Source: Nostoc sp. KVJ20 (GTDB lineage: Bacteria; Cyanobacteriota; Cyanobacteriia; Cyanobacteriales; Nostocaceae). From it: a stretch of DNA of 41,001 nucleotides. The first letter of the stretch is position 1, and each line of letters begins with the position of its first letter. Positions 17,663 through 28,366 of the stretch are shown here, one piece after another. Both the position numbers and the translations under genes were made by a program. Under the pieces are notes generated by a model. That model searched no databases. It saw only the letters and a list, made by a program, of their open reading frames with translations, and was not told where the DNA came from. Location: contig NZ_KV757542.1 in assembly GCF_001712795.1 (NCBI RefSeq), forward strand, positions 1 through 41,001, in the 5' to 3' direction.

Positions 17663-18667
17663 ATGCCTAACTCAGCATCCCAATTAACCAAAGTTAAGAG
17701 CAAGAATAACGAATTTTCATCTACAGCAGATACAGTGCGTATCTATCTTCGTCAAATTGGACGTGTACCTCTGTTAACCCATGAGCAAGAAATTTTTTTT
17801 GCTAAACAAGTTCAGCAAATGATGGCAATTATTACTGCGAAGGAAGAACTATCTGAAAAATTACAGCGTGAACCGACTCTGCAAGAATGGGCTGACAAGA
17901 TGCAGTTGAAAGAAGATGTGCTGCTGCAACAATTAAGTCAAGGACAAATTGCCAAGCAGAAGATGATTCAGGCTAATCTGCGGCTGGTAGTGTCTATTGC
18001 TAAAAAATACCAAAAACGCAATGTTGAGTTTCTAGACTTAATTCAAGAAGGTACATTGGGGCTAGAACGAGGGGTAGAGAAATTTGATCCAACTCTTGGA
18101 TACAAGTTTTCTACTTATGCTTACTGGTGGATTCGTCAGGAAATTACACGAGCGATTGCACAACAATCCCGCACCATTCGTTTACCCATTCACATGGCTG
18201 ATAAGCTGAACAAAATTAAGCGTGTTCAACGAGAGTTATCTCAAAAGCTTGGTTACACTGCCGACGTGACTGAAATCGCCCAAGCACTCAATCTGGAACC
18301 CAGTCAGATTCGAGAATGTTTGCAGTTTGCTCGTCAACCTGTTTCCTTAGATATGCGAATTGGGCCTGAGCAGGATACTCAATTGCAAGATATGCTGGAG
18401 GATGATGGAATATCTCCCGAACGCTACGCGGAGCGGGAATTACTCTATCAAGACATTCACAACCTATTAGCAAAGCTGACTCCCCAGCAAAAGGAAGTAT
18501 TAATCTTGCGCTTTGGTTTAGCAGGTGAACACGAACTTACTCTGGTACAGATTAGTCAACGTATGGGCATTTGTCGGGAACGAGTGCGACAAGTGCAACA
18601 ACAAGCTCTCACACTTCTACGAAGATATGGGGTTAACTCACACAGCTATCTGGCTGATGCTCCTTAA
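17663..18667 (+). CDS. Group 2 sigma-70 family RNA polymerase sigma factor
   Basis: A 334-residue non-essential sigma factor of the RpoD family. Region 1.2 is TADTVRIYLRQIGRVPLLTH; region 2 includes NLRLVVSIAKKYQKR, FLDLIQEGTLGLERGVEKFD and YKFSTYAYWWIRQEITRAIA for -10 recognition. Region 3 follows RTIRLPIHM, and region 4 has LTPQQKEVLILRFGL and MGICRERVRQVQQQAL (helix-turn-helix). Region 1.1 is absent, as expected for group 2. I choose the ATG at 17663 because GGAGG lies about 10 bases upstream and MPNSAS matches the usual start; TTG at 17615 and ATG at 17645 are alternatives. The long leader suggests its own promoter. Its place among metal genes hints at a stress role, which is inference. 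Confidence 0.88.
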   Translation: MPNSASQLTKVKSKNNEFSSTADTVRIYLRQIGRVPLLTHEQEIFFAKQVQQMMAIITAKEELSEKLQREPTLQEWADKMQLKEDVLLQQLSQGQIAKQKMIQANLRLVVSIAKKYQKRNVEFLDLIQEGTLGLERGVEKFDPTLGYKFSTYAYWWIRQEITRAIAQQSRTIRLPIHMADKLNKIKRVQRELSQKLGYTADVTEIAQALNLEPSQIRECLQFARQPVSLDMRIGPEQDTQLQDMLEDDGISPERYAERELLYQDIHNLLAKLTPQQKEVLILRFGLAGEHELTLVQISQRMGICRERVRQVQQQALTLLRRYGVNSHSYLADAP

Positions 18668-18686
18668 TTTTGAACGCTTGTAGCAG

Positions 18687-19304
18687 TTATTTGACTTTCA
18701 CCCTTTGCTTCATCCACCAAAAGGTTCCCAAACCTGCAATAATGACACTGATCGCCATAGCTCCAGTAAACCATTGATTCGCAGACTTGGTTGACTGACT
18801 CGATGGTAATTCTTGCTCAGTTTTTTGAGAGCTTGTAACTGGCGCTGGTGTCGATGCTGCTACACCACTAGCTACTATTACCTCATACTGCATCTGAAAG
18901 GGTTTAAAATTACTTTCGACTTTGGGAGTGCAACCTAACTCTAACTGATAAGCTCCTGTTTTAGGAAAAACAACATCTGCACCAGGAATACCCTGATATC
19001 TCTCAACTGAAATCGCTTGCACCGTAGGCTGTAATACAGGCGAATCTTTCTGTTTACGGGGTTGAGAGTAGACAGCCATTTGGCAATTCGCCTGCGACAC
19101 TGGCAAGATTTTCCCTCCCTTGCGGGTGAGTGCAACCCAGACTCTCGCTGTTTCTCCTGCTTTGGGACTGTGATTTGGTTCAACGTGCCAAGTACCAGCC
19201 ACATCCCCCGATAGTTGAATTTTATGTGCTAACACTGGGGTGACGAGCAGTGACAGAAATACCGCTCCCATCAAGCTTATATTAATCTTTGATTGGTGTG
19301 ACAT
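18687..19304 (-). CDS. Signal-peptide protein with C-terminal membrane anchor
   Basis: A 205-residue protein with a signal peptide ending near LLVTPVLAHKIQ. A beta-rich extracytoplasmic domain follows (about 30-145: GTWHVEPNHSPKAGETARVW and PKTGAYQLELGC), then a Ser/Thr/Pro-rich linker and one membrane helix (about 178-196) before a basic tail. The domain looks immunoglobulin-like, of the kind seen in metal-efflux accessory proteins, but I cannot name a family. It converges with the sigma-factor gene (20 bp apart) and lies 84 bp downstream of the CDF exporter start-to-stop unit on the same strand, so it may share its transcript. Confidence 0.7.
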   Translation of the reverse strand: MSHQSKINISLMGAVFLSLLVTPVLAHKIQLSGDVAGTWHVEPNHSPKAGETARVWVALTRKGGKILPVSQANCQMAVYSQPRKQKDSPVLQPTVQAISVERYQGIPGADVVFPKTGAYQLELGCTPKVESNFKPFQMQYEVIVASGVAASTPAPVTSSQKTEQELPSSQSTKSANQWFTGAMAISVIIAGLGTFWWMKQRVKVK

Positions 19305-19388
19305 TGTGGTGCATGGCAGCTGGTAGTCGAATTCTTAACTATAGCGATCGCTTCTGTCAAGAGACAAAGTGTCAAACTGAACCGAACG

Positions 19389-20063
19389 TCAGAGCTTGCA
19401 AGTAAGTTGAAACTGCCTCAGACTATCTTTAATTAGAGAAATAGCGCTGATGCTCAAAAACAAGGCAACTAGTAAACTAGCTACTGCATCTGCCCATAGC
19501 CAATTAAAAAAATAAACACAACCAGCAGCCAGAATTACACCGATAGAACTGCCAGCATCAGCAATCCCGTGTAAGAAAACTCCCCGCAGATTTAAATCAT
19601 GATGACTATGTTTGTGCAATGGTTGGATACTCAAACCGTTAATTACTATGCTCAAGGTAGCTACAATCAGCATGGGTAAGCCTGATACAGGTTGAGGATT
19701 TTGAAGACGTTCCACAGCTTCTAAAGCAAGGAAACCAGCTAAAGTTACTAAACTCGCCCCATTTAGTAATCCTATACAAGCTTCTATTTGCTGGTACTTA
19801 AAATTCGTTTCACCTGAAGATTGGCGCTCTGTTAACCAGACTACGAACACTGTCAATCCCAAAGTCACAACATCGGAGAATAGGTGTCCCGAACCTGCTA
19901 AAAGTGACAGGCTACCTCCCCAAAGTCCAACTCCTAATTCTATTAAAAATAGGCAACTTCGCAGCCCTAAAATAACCCAAAGTAACTTTAATTTTTGCGT
20001 ATCATCTACAGTTTTGGTGTAGGAATGGTGGGAATGTTGCAATTTTGGGTTGGTAAAATCCAT
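19389..20063 (-). CDS. Cation diffusion facilitator (CDF) family transporter, short form
   Basis: A 224-residue inner-membrane metal/proton antiporter with six predicted helices. The two metal-binding HxxxD motifs of the transport site are present in AGSGHLFSDVVTLG (TM2) and LHGIADAGSSIGV (TM5). Between TM4 and TM5 lies HKHSHHDLN, the usual His loop, and the N terminus has HSHHSY. The cytoplasmic C-terminal domain of typical CDF proteins is missing: the protein ends right after TM6 (KDSLRQFQLTCKL), so it is naturally short or truncated. Zn, Co or Ni is the likely substrate. A second, full-length CDF is at 33335. Confidence 0.85.
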   Translation of the reverse strand: MDFTNPKLQHSHHSYTKTVDDTQKLKLLWVILGLRSCLFLIELGVGLWGGSLSLLAGSGHLFSDVVTLGLTVFVVWLTERQSSGETNFKYQQIEACIGLLNGASLVTLAGFLALEAVERLQNPQPVSGLPMLIVATLSIVINGLSIQPLHKHSHHDLNLRGVFLHGIADAGSSIGVILAAGCVYFFNWLWADAVASLLVALFLSISAISLIKDSLRQFQLTCKL

Positions 20064-20379
20064 CTTTATTTTTTAGATTCAAAGCTTCTAATTTAAAAAT
20101 TGAGGATAAACGAAAATTCAAGCAATGGAATATATTTTAAGAGTAAAAGTTTAAATTATTTTAATTTAAGTCAAGTTTTTAGTTGATTGTAGTTTACGTA
20201 TAATTTGATGTTATCTGTCTCATCTATCTCAACAAAAATAAAAATTTGTAGTGTCTTTTGAGTTTTAGTTACATACACAAAATACATATTCATCAACTAT
20301 AATTTAAGCAGATTGTTAATCAATCCGAATACATAGCCAAAACCCAACGACACTAATCAAATCTCAGATGGATAGTAAA
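20064..20379. other. AT-rich intergenic gap
   Basis: About 316 bp, very AT-rich, with no gene, repeat or palindrome that I can support. It should hold the promoter of the CDF gene on the minus strand. Confidence 0.4.
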
Positions 20380-20645
20380 TCAAAAATCAAATAATTCCCC
20401 CAAAAATGATTTGCGTCTTTTTTCCCCTCGATATCTTTCTCTATGACTTCCTTCTCGATACTCATGTTTGCCTTGGTGTTTATCTGTATATATCTCATCT
20501 TCAAAAGGAATTGCTGTAGAGCGCTCAATTAACTTTTCAAGCTCACCACGGTCTAGCCAAATTCCCCACATTGAGGGCAGTAATCAATTTCTACTCCCTG
20601 ACGGTTTGACAACCTAAGTTCAACGTTGCAGACAGGACACAACAT
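20380..20645 (-). pseudogene. TFIIB-type zinc-ribbon protein with a one-base frameshift
   Basis: The ATG at 20645 follows a strong GGGAGAG. It opens MLCPVCNVELRLSNRQGVEI, then DYCPQCG, the two Cys pairs of a zf-TFIIB ribbon. After CPQCG the frame reaches a stop, while the other frame continues as GIWLDRGELEKLIERS, the conserved second half, and ends with an Arg/Lys/Glu-rich tail and FLGELFDF. A single missing G in the GGGG run (plus-strand CCCC at 20564-20567) explains the break. It may be real or a homopolymer sequencing error. The intact protein would be about 88 residues. Function unknown; it lies 59 bp downstream of the P-type ATPase. Confidence 0.75.
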
Positions 20646-20704
20646 ACTTGTACTCTCCCTAAAATAAAAAAATATATTTGGACAAATTTAGGTGTTTCAG
20701 CTTT

Positions 20705-22750
<2,046 letters not shown>

Positions 22751-22817
22751 AGTTCTGTAAGTATTGTCTCAATTTTGACTAAGAAGTGTTCATTCCCTCG
22801 GTTTTATCTTGAATTAT

Positions 22818-22853
22818 CGCGTTCGCGTAGCGGCTGCTTTGCAGCATCGCTCG
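22818..22853. repeat. Dispersed GC-rich palindromic repeat
   Basis: GCGTTCGCGTAGCGGCTGCT then TTGCAGCATCGCTCGC has the hallmarks of Nostoc short palindromic repeats. It lies just beyond the ATPase relic and may mark the recombination that removed the rest of it. Confidence 0.55.
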
Positions 22854-22859
22854 CTAATA

Positions 22860-22995
22860 TTAATCCTCAAAAACCTTGCTTCTAAACAGCCGCATTCCAT
22901 TCGCGATCACTAATAAGGAAGTTCCCGTGTCTGCTAAAACCGCGATCGCTAATGGCAGCTTGATAGCAAAAGCAACAGAGTGAACTGCCAATATT
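22860..22995 (-). pseudogene. C-terminal relic of a second P-type ATPase
   Basis: The minus strand reads KLPLAIAVLADTGTSLLVIA then NGMRLFRSKVFED-stop, the last helix and tail of a P1B ATPase (compare the intact copy's ALWEAVFADVGVALLAIFNA). Only about 40 codons remain. The fragment begins next to the operator palindromes at 23008. So an earlier ATPase gene adjacent to this ArsR regulator was probably deleted down to its last codons. Confidence 0.7.
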
Positions 22996-23007
22996 CTAAT
23001 ACAACTA

Positions 23008-23034
23008 TTGAATAACTATTCAACTGTACAGTTG
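23008..23034. promoter_or_regulatory. Candidate ArsR/SmtB operator: two overlapping palindromes
   Basis: TTGAATA-AC-TATTCAA (23008-23023) is a perfect inverted repeat of the 12-2-12 SmtB type. It overlaps CAACTGTACAGTTG (23021-23034), a perfect 14-bp palindrome. Both lie 53-79 bp before the ArsR start codon, where a repressor would block transcription. Confidence 0.65.
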
Positions 23035-23086
23035 TTAAAATTTTAGTTATTATTGAGATTGATAACCATTACAAATAAAACTTAGT

Positions 23087-23491
23087 ATGAATAAACACAA
23101 GAAAAAGCAGGATTTGGACTTACTTCAAAGTTCTGATGCACCGACCTGTGAGACACATTTGGTACATCTAGATAATGTACGCTCAACTCAGGCACAAATC
23201 TTGGCTACAGATAAAGCACAGCAAATGGCAGAAATCTTTGGGATACTGGCAGATCCGAACCGCCTACGTCTTTTCTCGGCTTTAGTAAATCAGGAGTTGT
23301 GTGTTTGCGATCTAGCAGCATTGACGAAAATGACGGAATCAGCCGTTTGCCATCAACTACGGTTATTGAAAGTCATGCGTTTAGTCAACTATCGTCGAGA
23401 AGGTCGGAATGTTTATTACACTCTAGCTGACAGTCACGCGATCAACTTATATCGCTCTTTAGTAGAAAATTTGAATGAACCAAGTGTTTAG
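23087..23491 (+). CDS. ArsR/SmtB-family metal-responsive repressor
   Basis: A 134-residue winged-helix repressor that leaves DNA on binding metal. The helix-turn-helix is in DLAALTKMTESAVCHQLRLL and the wing in YRREGRNVYYTL. A thiolate alpha3N-type site is offered by Cys72 and Cys74 (ELCVCDL) and Cys21 with nearby His in CETHLVHL. The alpha5 site is incomplete: Asp115, His117 and Glu131 are kept, but the position of the second His (128) is Asn. That pattern suggests sensing through alpha3N, as reported for Anabaena AztR and CadC, rather than SmtB-type alpha5. It is divergent from the P1B ATPase, with operator-like palindromes upstream. Confidence 0.9.
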   Translation: MNKHKKKQDLDLLQSSDAPTCETHLVHLDNVRSTQAQILATDKAQQMAEIFGILADPNRLRLFSALVNQELCVCDLAALTKMTESAVCHQLRLLKVMRLVNYRREGRNVYYTLADSHAINLYRSLVENLNEPSV

Positions 23492-23537
23492 GTTTTCACC
23501 TTAAGTTAAATATAGGTTGCCTTAGTGAATTGATCCC

Positions 23538-24389
23538 ATGCCAGCACCTAATTTGAATTTTGCCCGCTTTGCTCACTATCCTGCACCCGCGCGGCTGGGT
23601 ATATTTGTGATGGCTTTACTACTGCTATGGCTACCTTTTGCTGCACCAATCTACTGGCTTTGGGGTACTGGCAACACAGTCAGTATCATTACTATGCTCG
23701 TGTTGTATGGCGATTTTGTGTTTCTTCTTCGACTATGGGGGGAAAAAGTTCATTCCTCTCCCCATCCGCTTGAAAATTACGGTTTAGTACGAACTCGTCA
23801 GAACGGGTTAGCGCTTTTAAGGGGTCTATGTTTAGGACTAATAAGCCTTTTCTGCCTGTTTCTCTTAGAAGGCAGATTTGGTTGGTTAATTTGGCAACAA
23901 ACTCCTCAATTTTTACCCAAGACTATATTAGAAGGATTGATTGTGGCTTTGGGAGTTGGGTTAGCAGAGGAGTTACTGTTTCGAGGCTGGCTGGTAGATG
24001 AGTTGCAATTTGATTATGGTTTTAAAGTGGCTTTATGGACTAGCAGCACCATTTATGCAGTTTTACATTTCATTAAACCTTGGGCGGAAATTTTGCGGAC
24101 TTTACCTAGTTTTCCAGGGCTGTTGCTGCTAGGTCTAACATTGGGGTGGGCAAGGCAATTGTGTAAAGGGCAGTTAGGATTTGCTATTGGATTACACGCA
24201 GGTTTAGTTTGGGGCTACTACATTATCAATGTAGGGGATTTGTTATTATACACAGGTCAAGTTCCCGTTTGGATAACAGGTATTGACCGCAATCCCCTAG
24301 CAGGTGCAATGGGGTTGCTGTTTATTAGTTTCATTGCTTTGGGATTGCACGTAATTTCTGGAATTAAACGACGGAGTAAGCACAGCTAA
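23538..24389 (+). CDS. CPBP-family intramembrane metalloprotease
   Basis: A 283-residue membrane protein of the CPBP/Abi (Rce1-like) family with about eight helices. The conserved motifs are EELLFRGWLVDEL (motif 1, EExxxR), HFIKPW (motif 2) and the third His in GFAIGLHAGLVWGYYII (motif 3), which together form the Zn-dependent active site in the membrane. Substrate is unknown; in bacteria such proteins process peptides or protect against bacteriocins. It starts 46 bp after the ArsR gene on the same strand and may be read through from it, but nothing ties it to metal handling. Confidence 0.85.
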   Translation: MPAPNLNFARFAHYPAPARLGIFVMALLLLWLPFAAPIYWLWGTGNTVSIITMLVLYGDFVFLLRLWGEKVHSSPHPLENYGLVRTRQNGLALLRGLCLGLISLFCLFLLEGRFGWLIWQQTPQFLPKTILEGLIVALGVGLAEELLFRGWLVDELQFDYGFKVALWTSSTIYAVLHFIKPWAEILRTLPSFPGLLLLGLTLGWARQLCKGQLGFAIGLHAGLVWGYYIINVGDLLLYTGQVPVWITGIDRNPLAGAMGLLFISFIALGLHVISGIKRRSKHS

Positions 24390-24598
24390 TGAGTTACGGT
24401 TGCCTTACTGTTTGTATAAAGATGCTTCAGTGAAGCAAGTTTGACAGCTTGTCTTTCGTCAATAAGAATATCTACCAGCGATCGCTTTAGCAGTTAAATA
24501 GGCGAGGACAATCAACCGTACAAACAGTGGTGATGCCATACCCTCAACTTCAATTTCTCGCTGGATCTGAAATTGCGTAAATTGGTGGTCAGCTAATT

Positions 24599-24709
24599 AT
24601 GCGATCGTTGCCAGAAACCTATGTCCTTACCCATCTTGAACCATTGGAAGACCCAGTATCGTGGTATGACCAGAACTTAGATAGGACAATTAATATTAGT
24701 AGGGATTGA
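24599..24709 (+). pseudogene. Possible CDF transporter C-terminal relic
   Basis: The 36-codon frame MRSLPETYVLTHLEPLEDPV continues SWYDQNLDRT. This resembles the end of the cytoplasmic domain of some cyanobacterial CDF exporters, where THLEP carries a regulatory metal His. It has no ribosome site or upstream continuation (in-frame TAA at 24574-24576). The rest of the 24390-24860 gap has a HIP1 site near 24480 and no other gene that I can support. The assignment is weak. Confidence 0.25.
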
Positions 24710-24860
24710 GCCTGAGCAGAATCCGAAGGCTAGGGAACCTACTAGAGCTTAAATTGCAACTTCCCTGCAAGGAAGGAAAATTTTGCCACTAAAGATTGAT
24801 GTTTAGTCCAGATTTTCTGACATTATGAGAAGAATATGAAAGAATTTCCCCAGAAAATAA

Positions 24861-26186
24861 ATGACCCCTCCCGAAAACCGCCCCAGTCTCCCTGAAGTTC
24901 ACCGCAGTATTAAAATTCCCAACACTAAAAGCTTTTGGCGCAAGATGCTGGCTTATGCAGGGCCAGGGTATCTGGTTTCAGTGGGATATATGGACCCTGG
25001 AAACTGGGCAACAGATATCGCCGGGGGGTCTAAGTTTGGCTATACCTTGTTGACAGTAGTTATGCTGTCGAACCTGATGGCGATATTACTGCAATCGCTA
25101 TGTGTGCGTTTGGGTGTTGCCACAGGACGAGATTTGGCACAGGCTTGTCGAGAGTATTTCAATCCAAAGGTCAACTTTTGTTTGTGGATACTATGTGAGA
25201 TTGCGATCGCCGCTTGTGACTTAGCTGAACTACTGGGAAGTGCGATCGCCCTGCAACTTTTATTCGGTATTCCCTTGATATGGGGTGTGTGCATCACTGC
25301 GCTGGATGTCTTGATATTGCTATTCCTGCAAAGTAAGGGTTTTCGTTATACAGAAGCCCTGGTAATAATGTTGGTAGCAACCGTAGGCATCTGTTTCACA
25401 GCGGAAATTCTGTTCTCTCGACCTGATATGGGGGGAATTTTGTTAGGATATCTGCCCAAGAAAGAAATTTTACAAAACCCAGAAATGCTCTATATTGCTA
25501 TTGGCATTTTAGGCGCAACAGTGATGCCTCACAACTTATATTTACACTCTTCTATTGTGCAAACCCGTGATTGGCAACCTAGTAATGAAAAAAGATGGGA
25601 AGCGATTAAGTTTGGCACAATTGATTCAACTTTTGCTCTATCGTTGGCACTGTTTATCAACTCAGCCATTTTAATTGTGTCTGCCGCCACGTTTCATTTT
25701 TCTGGGAATCAAAATGTAGCAGAAATTCAAGAAGCTTACAAACTGCTTTCACCATTATTAGGCGTTAGTGCTGCTAGCGCCATCTTTGGAATTGCTTTAC
25801 TTGCTTCCGGTCAAAGTTCAACACTGACTGCAACCTTGGCTGGGCAGATTGTTATGGAAGGGTTTTTACAATTTCGCCTTCCATCCTGGTTACGCCGTTT
25901 AGTTACCCGTCTGCTTGCCATCATTCCAGCGTTGATTACGATTATTATCTTTGGGGAACGTAGTACAAGCAGCCTCATCGTTCTTAGTCAAGTTATCCTC
26001 AGTTTACAGTTACCGTTTGCAGTGATTCCATTGGTGATGTTTACGAGTAACCGTCGCTTAATGGGAGAGTTTGTAAATCCCCTGTGGCTAAAATCTCTAG
26101 CTTGGCTGGTTGCTATTATTATCGTCGGGTTAAATGTTTGGTTGCTATTACAAAGTATTTTGATTTGGCTGGGTTTCAATCTCTAA
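24861..26186 (+). CDS. mntH: Nramp-family divalent metal importer
   Basis: A 441-residue inner-membrane proton-coupled importer of Mn(II), Fe(II) or related ions, with about eleven helices. The TM1 metal-binding motif is VGYMDPGNWATDIAGGSKFG (DPGN) and the TM6 motif is ATVMPHNLYLHSSIVQTR (MPH). Both are complete, and the Met of MPH favours transition metals over Ca or Mg. The length is normal. The ATG at 24861 has only a poor ribosome site. It is the only clear importer of a soft metal among the exporters here, apart from HupE. Regulation is unknown; no Fur or MntR-like box was recognised upstream. Confidence 0.9.
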   Translation: MTPPENRPSLPEVHRSIKIPNTKSFWRKMLAYAGPGYLVSVGYMDPGNWATDIAGGSKFGYTLLTVVMLSNLMAILLQSLCVRLGVATGRDLAQACREYFNPKVNFCLWILCEIAIAACDLAELLGSAIALQLLFGIPLIWGVCITALDVLILLFLQSKGFRYTEALVIMLVATVGICFTAEILFSRPDMGGILLGYLPKKEILQNPEMLYIAIGILGATVMPHNLYLHSSIVQTRDWQPSNEKRWEAIKFGTIDSTFALSLALFINSAILIVSAATFHFSGNQNVAEIQEAYKLLSPLLGVSAASAIFGIALLASGQSSTLTATLAGQIVMEGFLQFRLPSWLRRLVTRLLAIIPALITIIIFGERSTSSLIVLSQVILSLQLPFAVIPLVMFTSNRRLMGEFVNPLWLKSLAWLVAIIIVGLNVWLLLQSILIWLGFNL

Positions 26187-26274
26187 ATCTGTTTAAAAAC
26201 CGCTTAGGATGGATCTAGTCGAGAACAATCCCGTGCATCTGTCTTGATATATCTATCAAGGAGAAAGTCAAGCT

Positions 26275-26958
26275 ATGAACTATATTCGCAAAGCTGCTAC
26301 CATCTTAGGAATAACAACTAGCGTACTGAGTGGAATACCTGTTGCTGTCCATGCTGCACAAGAAGCACCAACGCGCATCCAACAGATGAATTTTCAGGAA
26401 TACCATAACCAGGGAGTGCAAAAGCTTGAGCAAGGTAACTTCAACGGCGCAATAGAAGATTTTAGTCGGGTAGTACAGTTAAATCCCCGATACTATGAAG
26501 GTTTTTGCCTTAGAGGTTTAGCAAAGTCTCAATTAAAAGACTTTAAAGCAGCCGTTAGCGACTTTGATCAAGCACTGCGACTCAACCCAAACCATACAGA
26601 TGCTTACAACGGTCGAGGGACTGCTCATGCGGAACTAGGAAGCATTGAAGCAGCTATTACCGACTTTAACCAGGTACTTAGAATTGATCCGAAGTCTGTA
26701 GATGCTTACTACAATAGGGGCTTTTTGAATTATAGACAGGGAAATCATAAACTGGCGATCGCAGATTTTAACCAAGCACTACAAATCAACCCCAATTTAG
26801 CTGATGCCTACGGCAACCGAGGACTTGCTGAATATGCTTTAGGCGATCGCAAAAATGCCATTAATGATTTAGAGCAAGCTGCAAGTCTGTTTCAACGGCA
26901 AGGAGATACTCTTCGGTATCAGCAAACACAAGCTCTCCTTCAGCAGATTCAGCCCTAA
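26275..26958 (+). CDS. Exported tetratricopeptide-repeat protein
   Basis: A 227-residue protein with a signal peptide (cleavage near GIPVAVHAAQEA) followed by five consecutive TPR units from about residue 42, each with the A/G-Y-x-N-RG and A-DF-Q-L-NP pattern. TPRs form a superhelical groove for protein binding. The start has AAGGAG at 7-8 bases. It lies 88 bp after mntH on the same strand. Such small periplasmic TPR proteins are common in cyanobacteria; the partner is unknown. Confidence 0.85.
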   Translation: MNYIRKAATILGITTSVLSGIPVAVHAAQEAPTRIQQMNFQEYHNQGVQKLEQGNFNGAIEDFSRVVQLNPRYYEGFCLRGLAKSQLKDFKAAVSDFDQALRLNPNHTDAYNGRGTAHAELGSIEAAITDFNQVLRIDPKSVDAYYNRGFLNYRQGNHKLAIADFNQALQINPNLADAYGNRGLAEYALGDRKNAINDLEQAASLFQRQGDTLRYQQTQALLQQIQP

Positions 26959-27386
26959 AGTAATTCAAATAATTGTCAAACCCAACTTTTCAACAAATCT
27001 TACGGAATAGTTGGGTTATTCAATTAAGGATTTAATGTTTCGCCGTTCTACACCTATATCGACAGTTAACTCGGCACAGTCATGTAATAAGAAAATTGCA
27101 ATGCTAGACTTTACCGAAGAAGAAAGCAATGCAGCTATTTGGTTGCGACTGCCCATATTGTATGAATTCTCTACGCATCCTGCACGGTCAAGCACCAATG
27201 GTTTACTAGTATTTTGATTGTAAGGAAAGTTAGGTGTATTCTATTTGTTATGTGTCTGCTGAGTTTGGCATCAAGATTTTAAGTAGTAATACTATAAAAA
27301 ATTCACAACTTTTATAATCTATTGAGGTGGGTTAGCGTGATTCATAACCCACCAATCTGCAAAATTTTAATTTAAAGCCTTTGCTA
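26959..27386. other. Intergenic gap with weak short ORFs
   Basis: Two overlapping frames of 60-68 codons on opposite strands (27011-27217) have no ribosome sites and match nothing I know. The only clear structure is the palindrome at 27326-27353. Confidence 0.35.
27326..27353. repeat. Perfect stem-loop repeat
   Basis: GGTGGGTTA and TAACCCACC form a perfect 9-bp stem around a 10-base loop. It lies 34 bp beyond the HupE stop. There is no T-run, so it is more likely a dispersed REP-like hairpin (a type frequent in Nostoc) than a terminator, though it could protect the transcript end. Confidence 0.55.
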
Positions 27387-28070
27387 TTAACCAACGAGAG
27401 AAGTGGTCAAGAAAACAACTCCTATTGAACAAATAGCCAAACCAATAAATTGCAGTATCTTTAAGAATTGATTGGCAAATTTTTCGCTTACAACTTTACC
27501 AATTAGTAACGCACCGATAGCAATCCCATATTGTATTAAGGTGAAGCCTGCTAGGTAAGCTACTAGCGGTGTCATTTGTGCGCCGACAATGGACTCACCG
27601 TAAGCATAACCATGAAATAAACCAGCAACTGCTCCTAACAGAGCTAGCACAAACCAATTGGGTTTTTTCGATAGCAGCAACATTGCACCAAAAGCAATCA
27701 CCGAACTAGCGATGACGATCTCACTTAAGGGTAAATCGAATTTTAGTATATGAATTCCAGTTCCAGCCATAGCTGTCAAAACGAAAGCTACTGGAATTAA
27801 CAATCCATTTTGTTGTCTAGCACTAAGTAAACCAATAGCAACCACAAAGGCAAAATGGTCAAGACCAATAACGGGGTGGGCTAACCCAGACAAAAACCCT
27901 TCAAAGAAATTAGACGGTGTTTTACCACCAATGGCATGATGTGCTAAAGCTGGATGAGCAGCACTTAAAAGTCCTATGCAAGTTAAGAAGGCAATTCCTA
28001 AGTAAAACTTTGTTAAAGTTACCGTTGATGATTTTTGTTTGTAGTTAGCAACAAGCTGGATTTTTAACAC
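27387..28070 (-). CDS. HupE/UreJ-family nickel/cobalt permease
   Basis: A 227-residue membrane protein. I choose the GTG at 28070 because GGGAG lies at good distance and the protein then starts just before a signal-type segment (KFYLGIAFLTCIGLLSAAHP). The 70-residue longer form has an unrelated extension. After ALAHHAIGG come the conserved GLAHPVIGLDHFAFVVAIGL and GLFHGYAYGE motifs, whose His and Asp residues bind Ni(II) or Co(II), and six helices in all. HupE proteins import Ni or Co for hydrogenase, urease or cobalamin. It is divergent from the second RND pump, 718 bp away. Confidence 0.85.
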   Translation of the reverse strand: MLKIQLVANYKQKSSTVTLTKFYLGIAFLTCIGLLSAAHPALAHHAIGGKTPSNFFEGFLSGLAHPVIGLDHFAFVVAIGLLSARQQNGLLIPVAFVLTAMAGTGIHILKFDLPLSEIVIASSVIAFGAMLLLSKKPNWFVLALLGAVAGLFHGYAYGESIVGAQMTPLVAYLAGFTLIQYGIAIGALLIGKVVSEKFANQFLKILQFIGLAICSIGVVFLTTSLVG

Positions 28071-28366
28071 TGTGTATCTCCCAATATTAGAGTTTAAATA
28101 GATCAATAAACATCGTGACTCAGCAACCAGAGCGTGATAGTCATTTAACATTAAAGTCTCACTGTTAACGCTGGTAACTAACTCTTCCAGACCCGATGTA
28201 GCATTCAGACAATATCGGATTGTGTACAGTTGCACTGATATATTGGCAATAAATTCATATTTTTTAACTATTTTATGCAAGTTATCAATTCTCTTAACCG
28301 CTCTTCAAAAAGATCCTTTTTGGGAATATGATATGCAGTAAAGATAGAGAGAATAGGTTAAAAACT

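Noticed and set aside
18418..18440. GC-rich repeat (GAACGCTACGCGGAGCGG) inside the sigma-factor gene
   Set aside because: It resembles the dispersed repeats, but the encoded SPERYAERE has the length expected for sigma factors, so an insertion is not needed to explain it.
24390..24860. Riboswitch or metal box upstream of mntH
   Set aside because: No conserved riboswitch core or known Mn/Fe operator could be recognised.
27011..27217. Two short ORFs on opposite strands
   Set aside because: Neither has a ribosome site, a conserved motif or a neighbour that would explain it.
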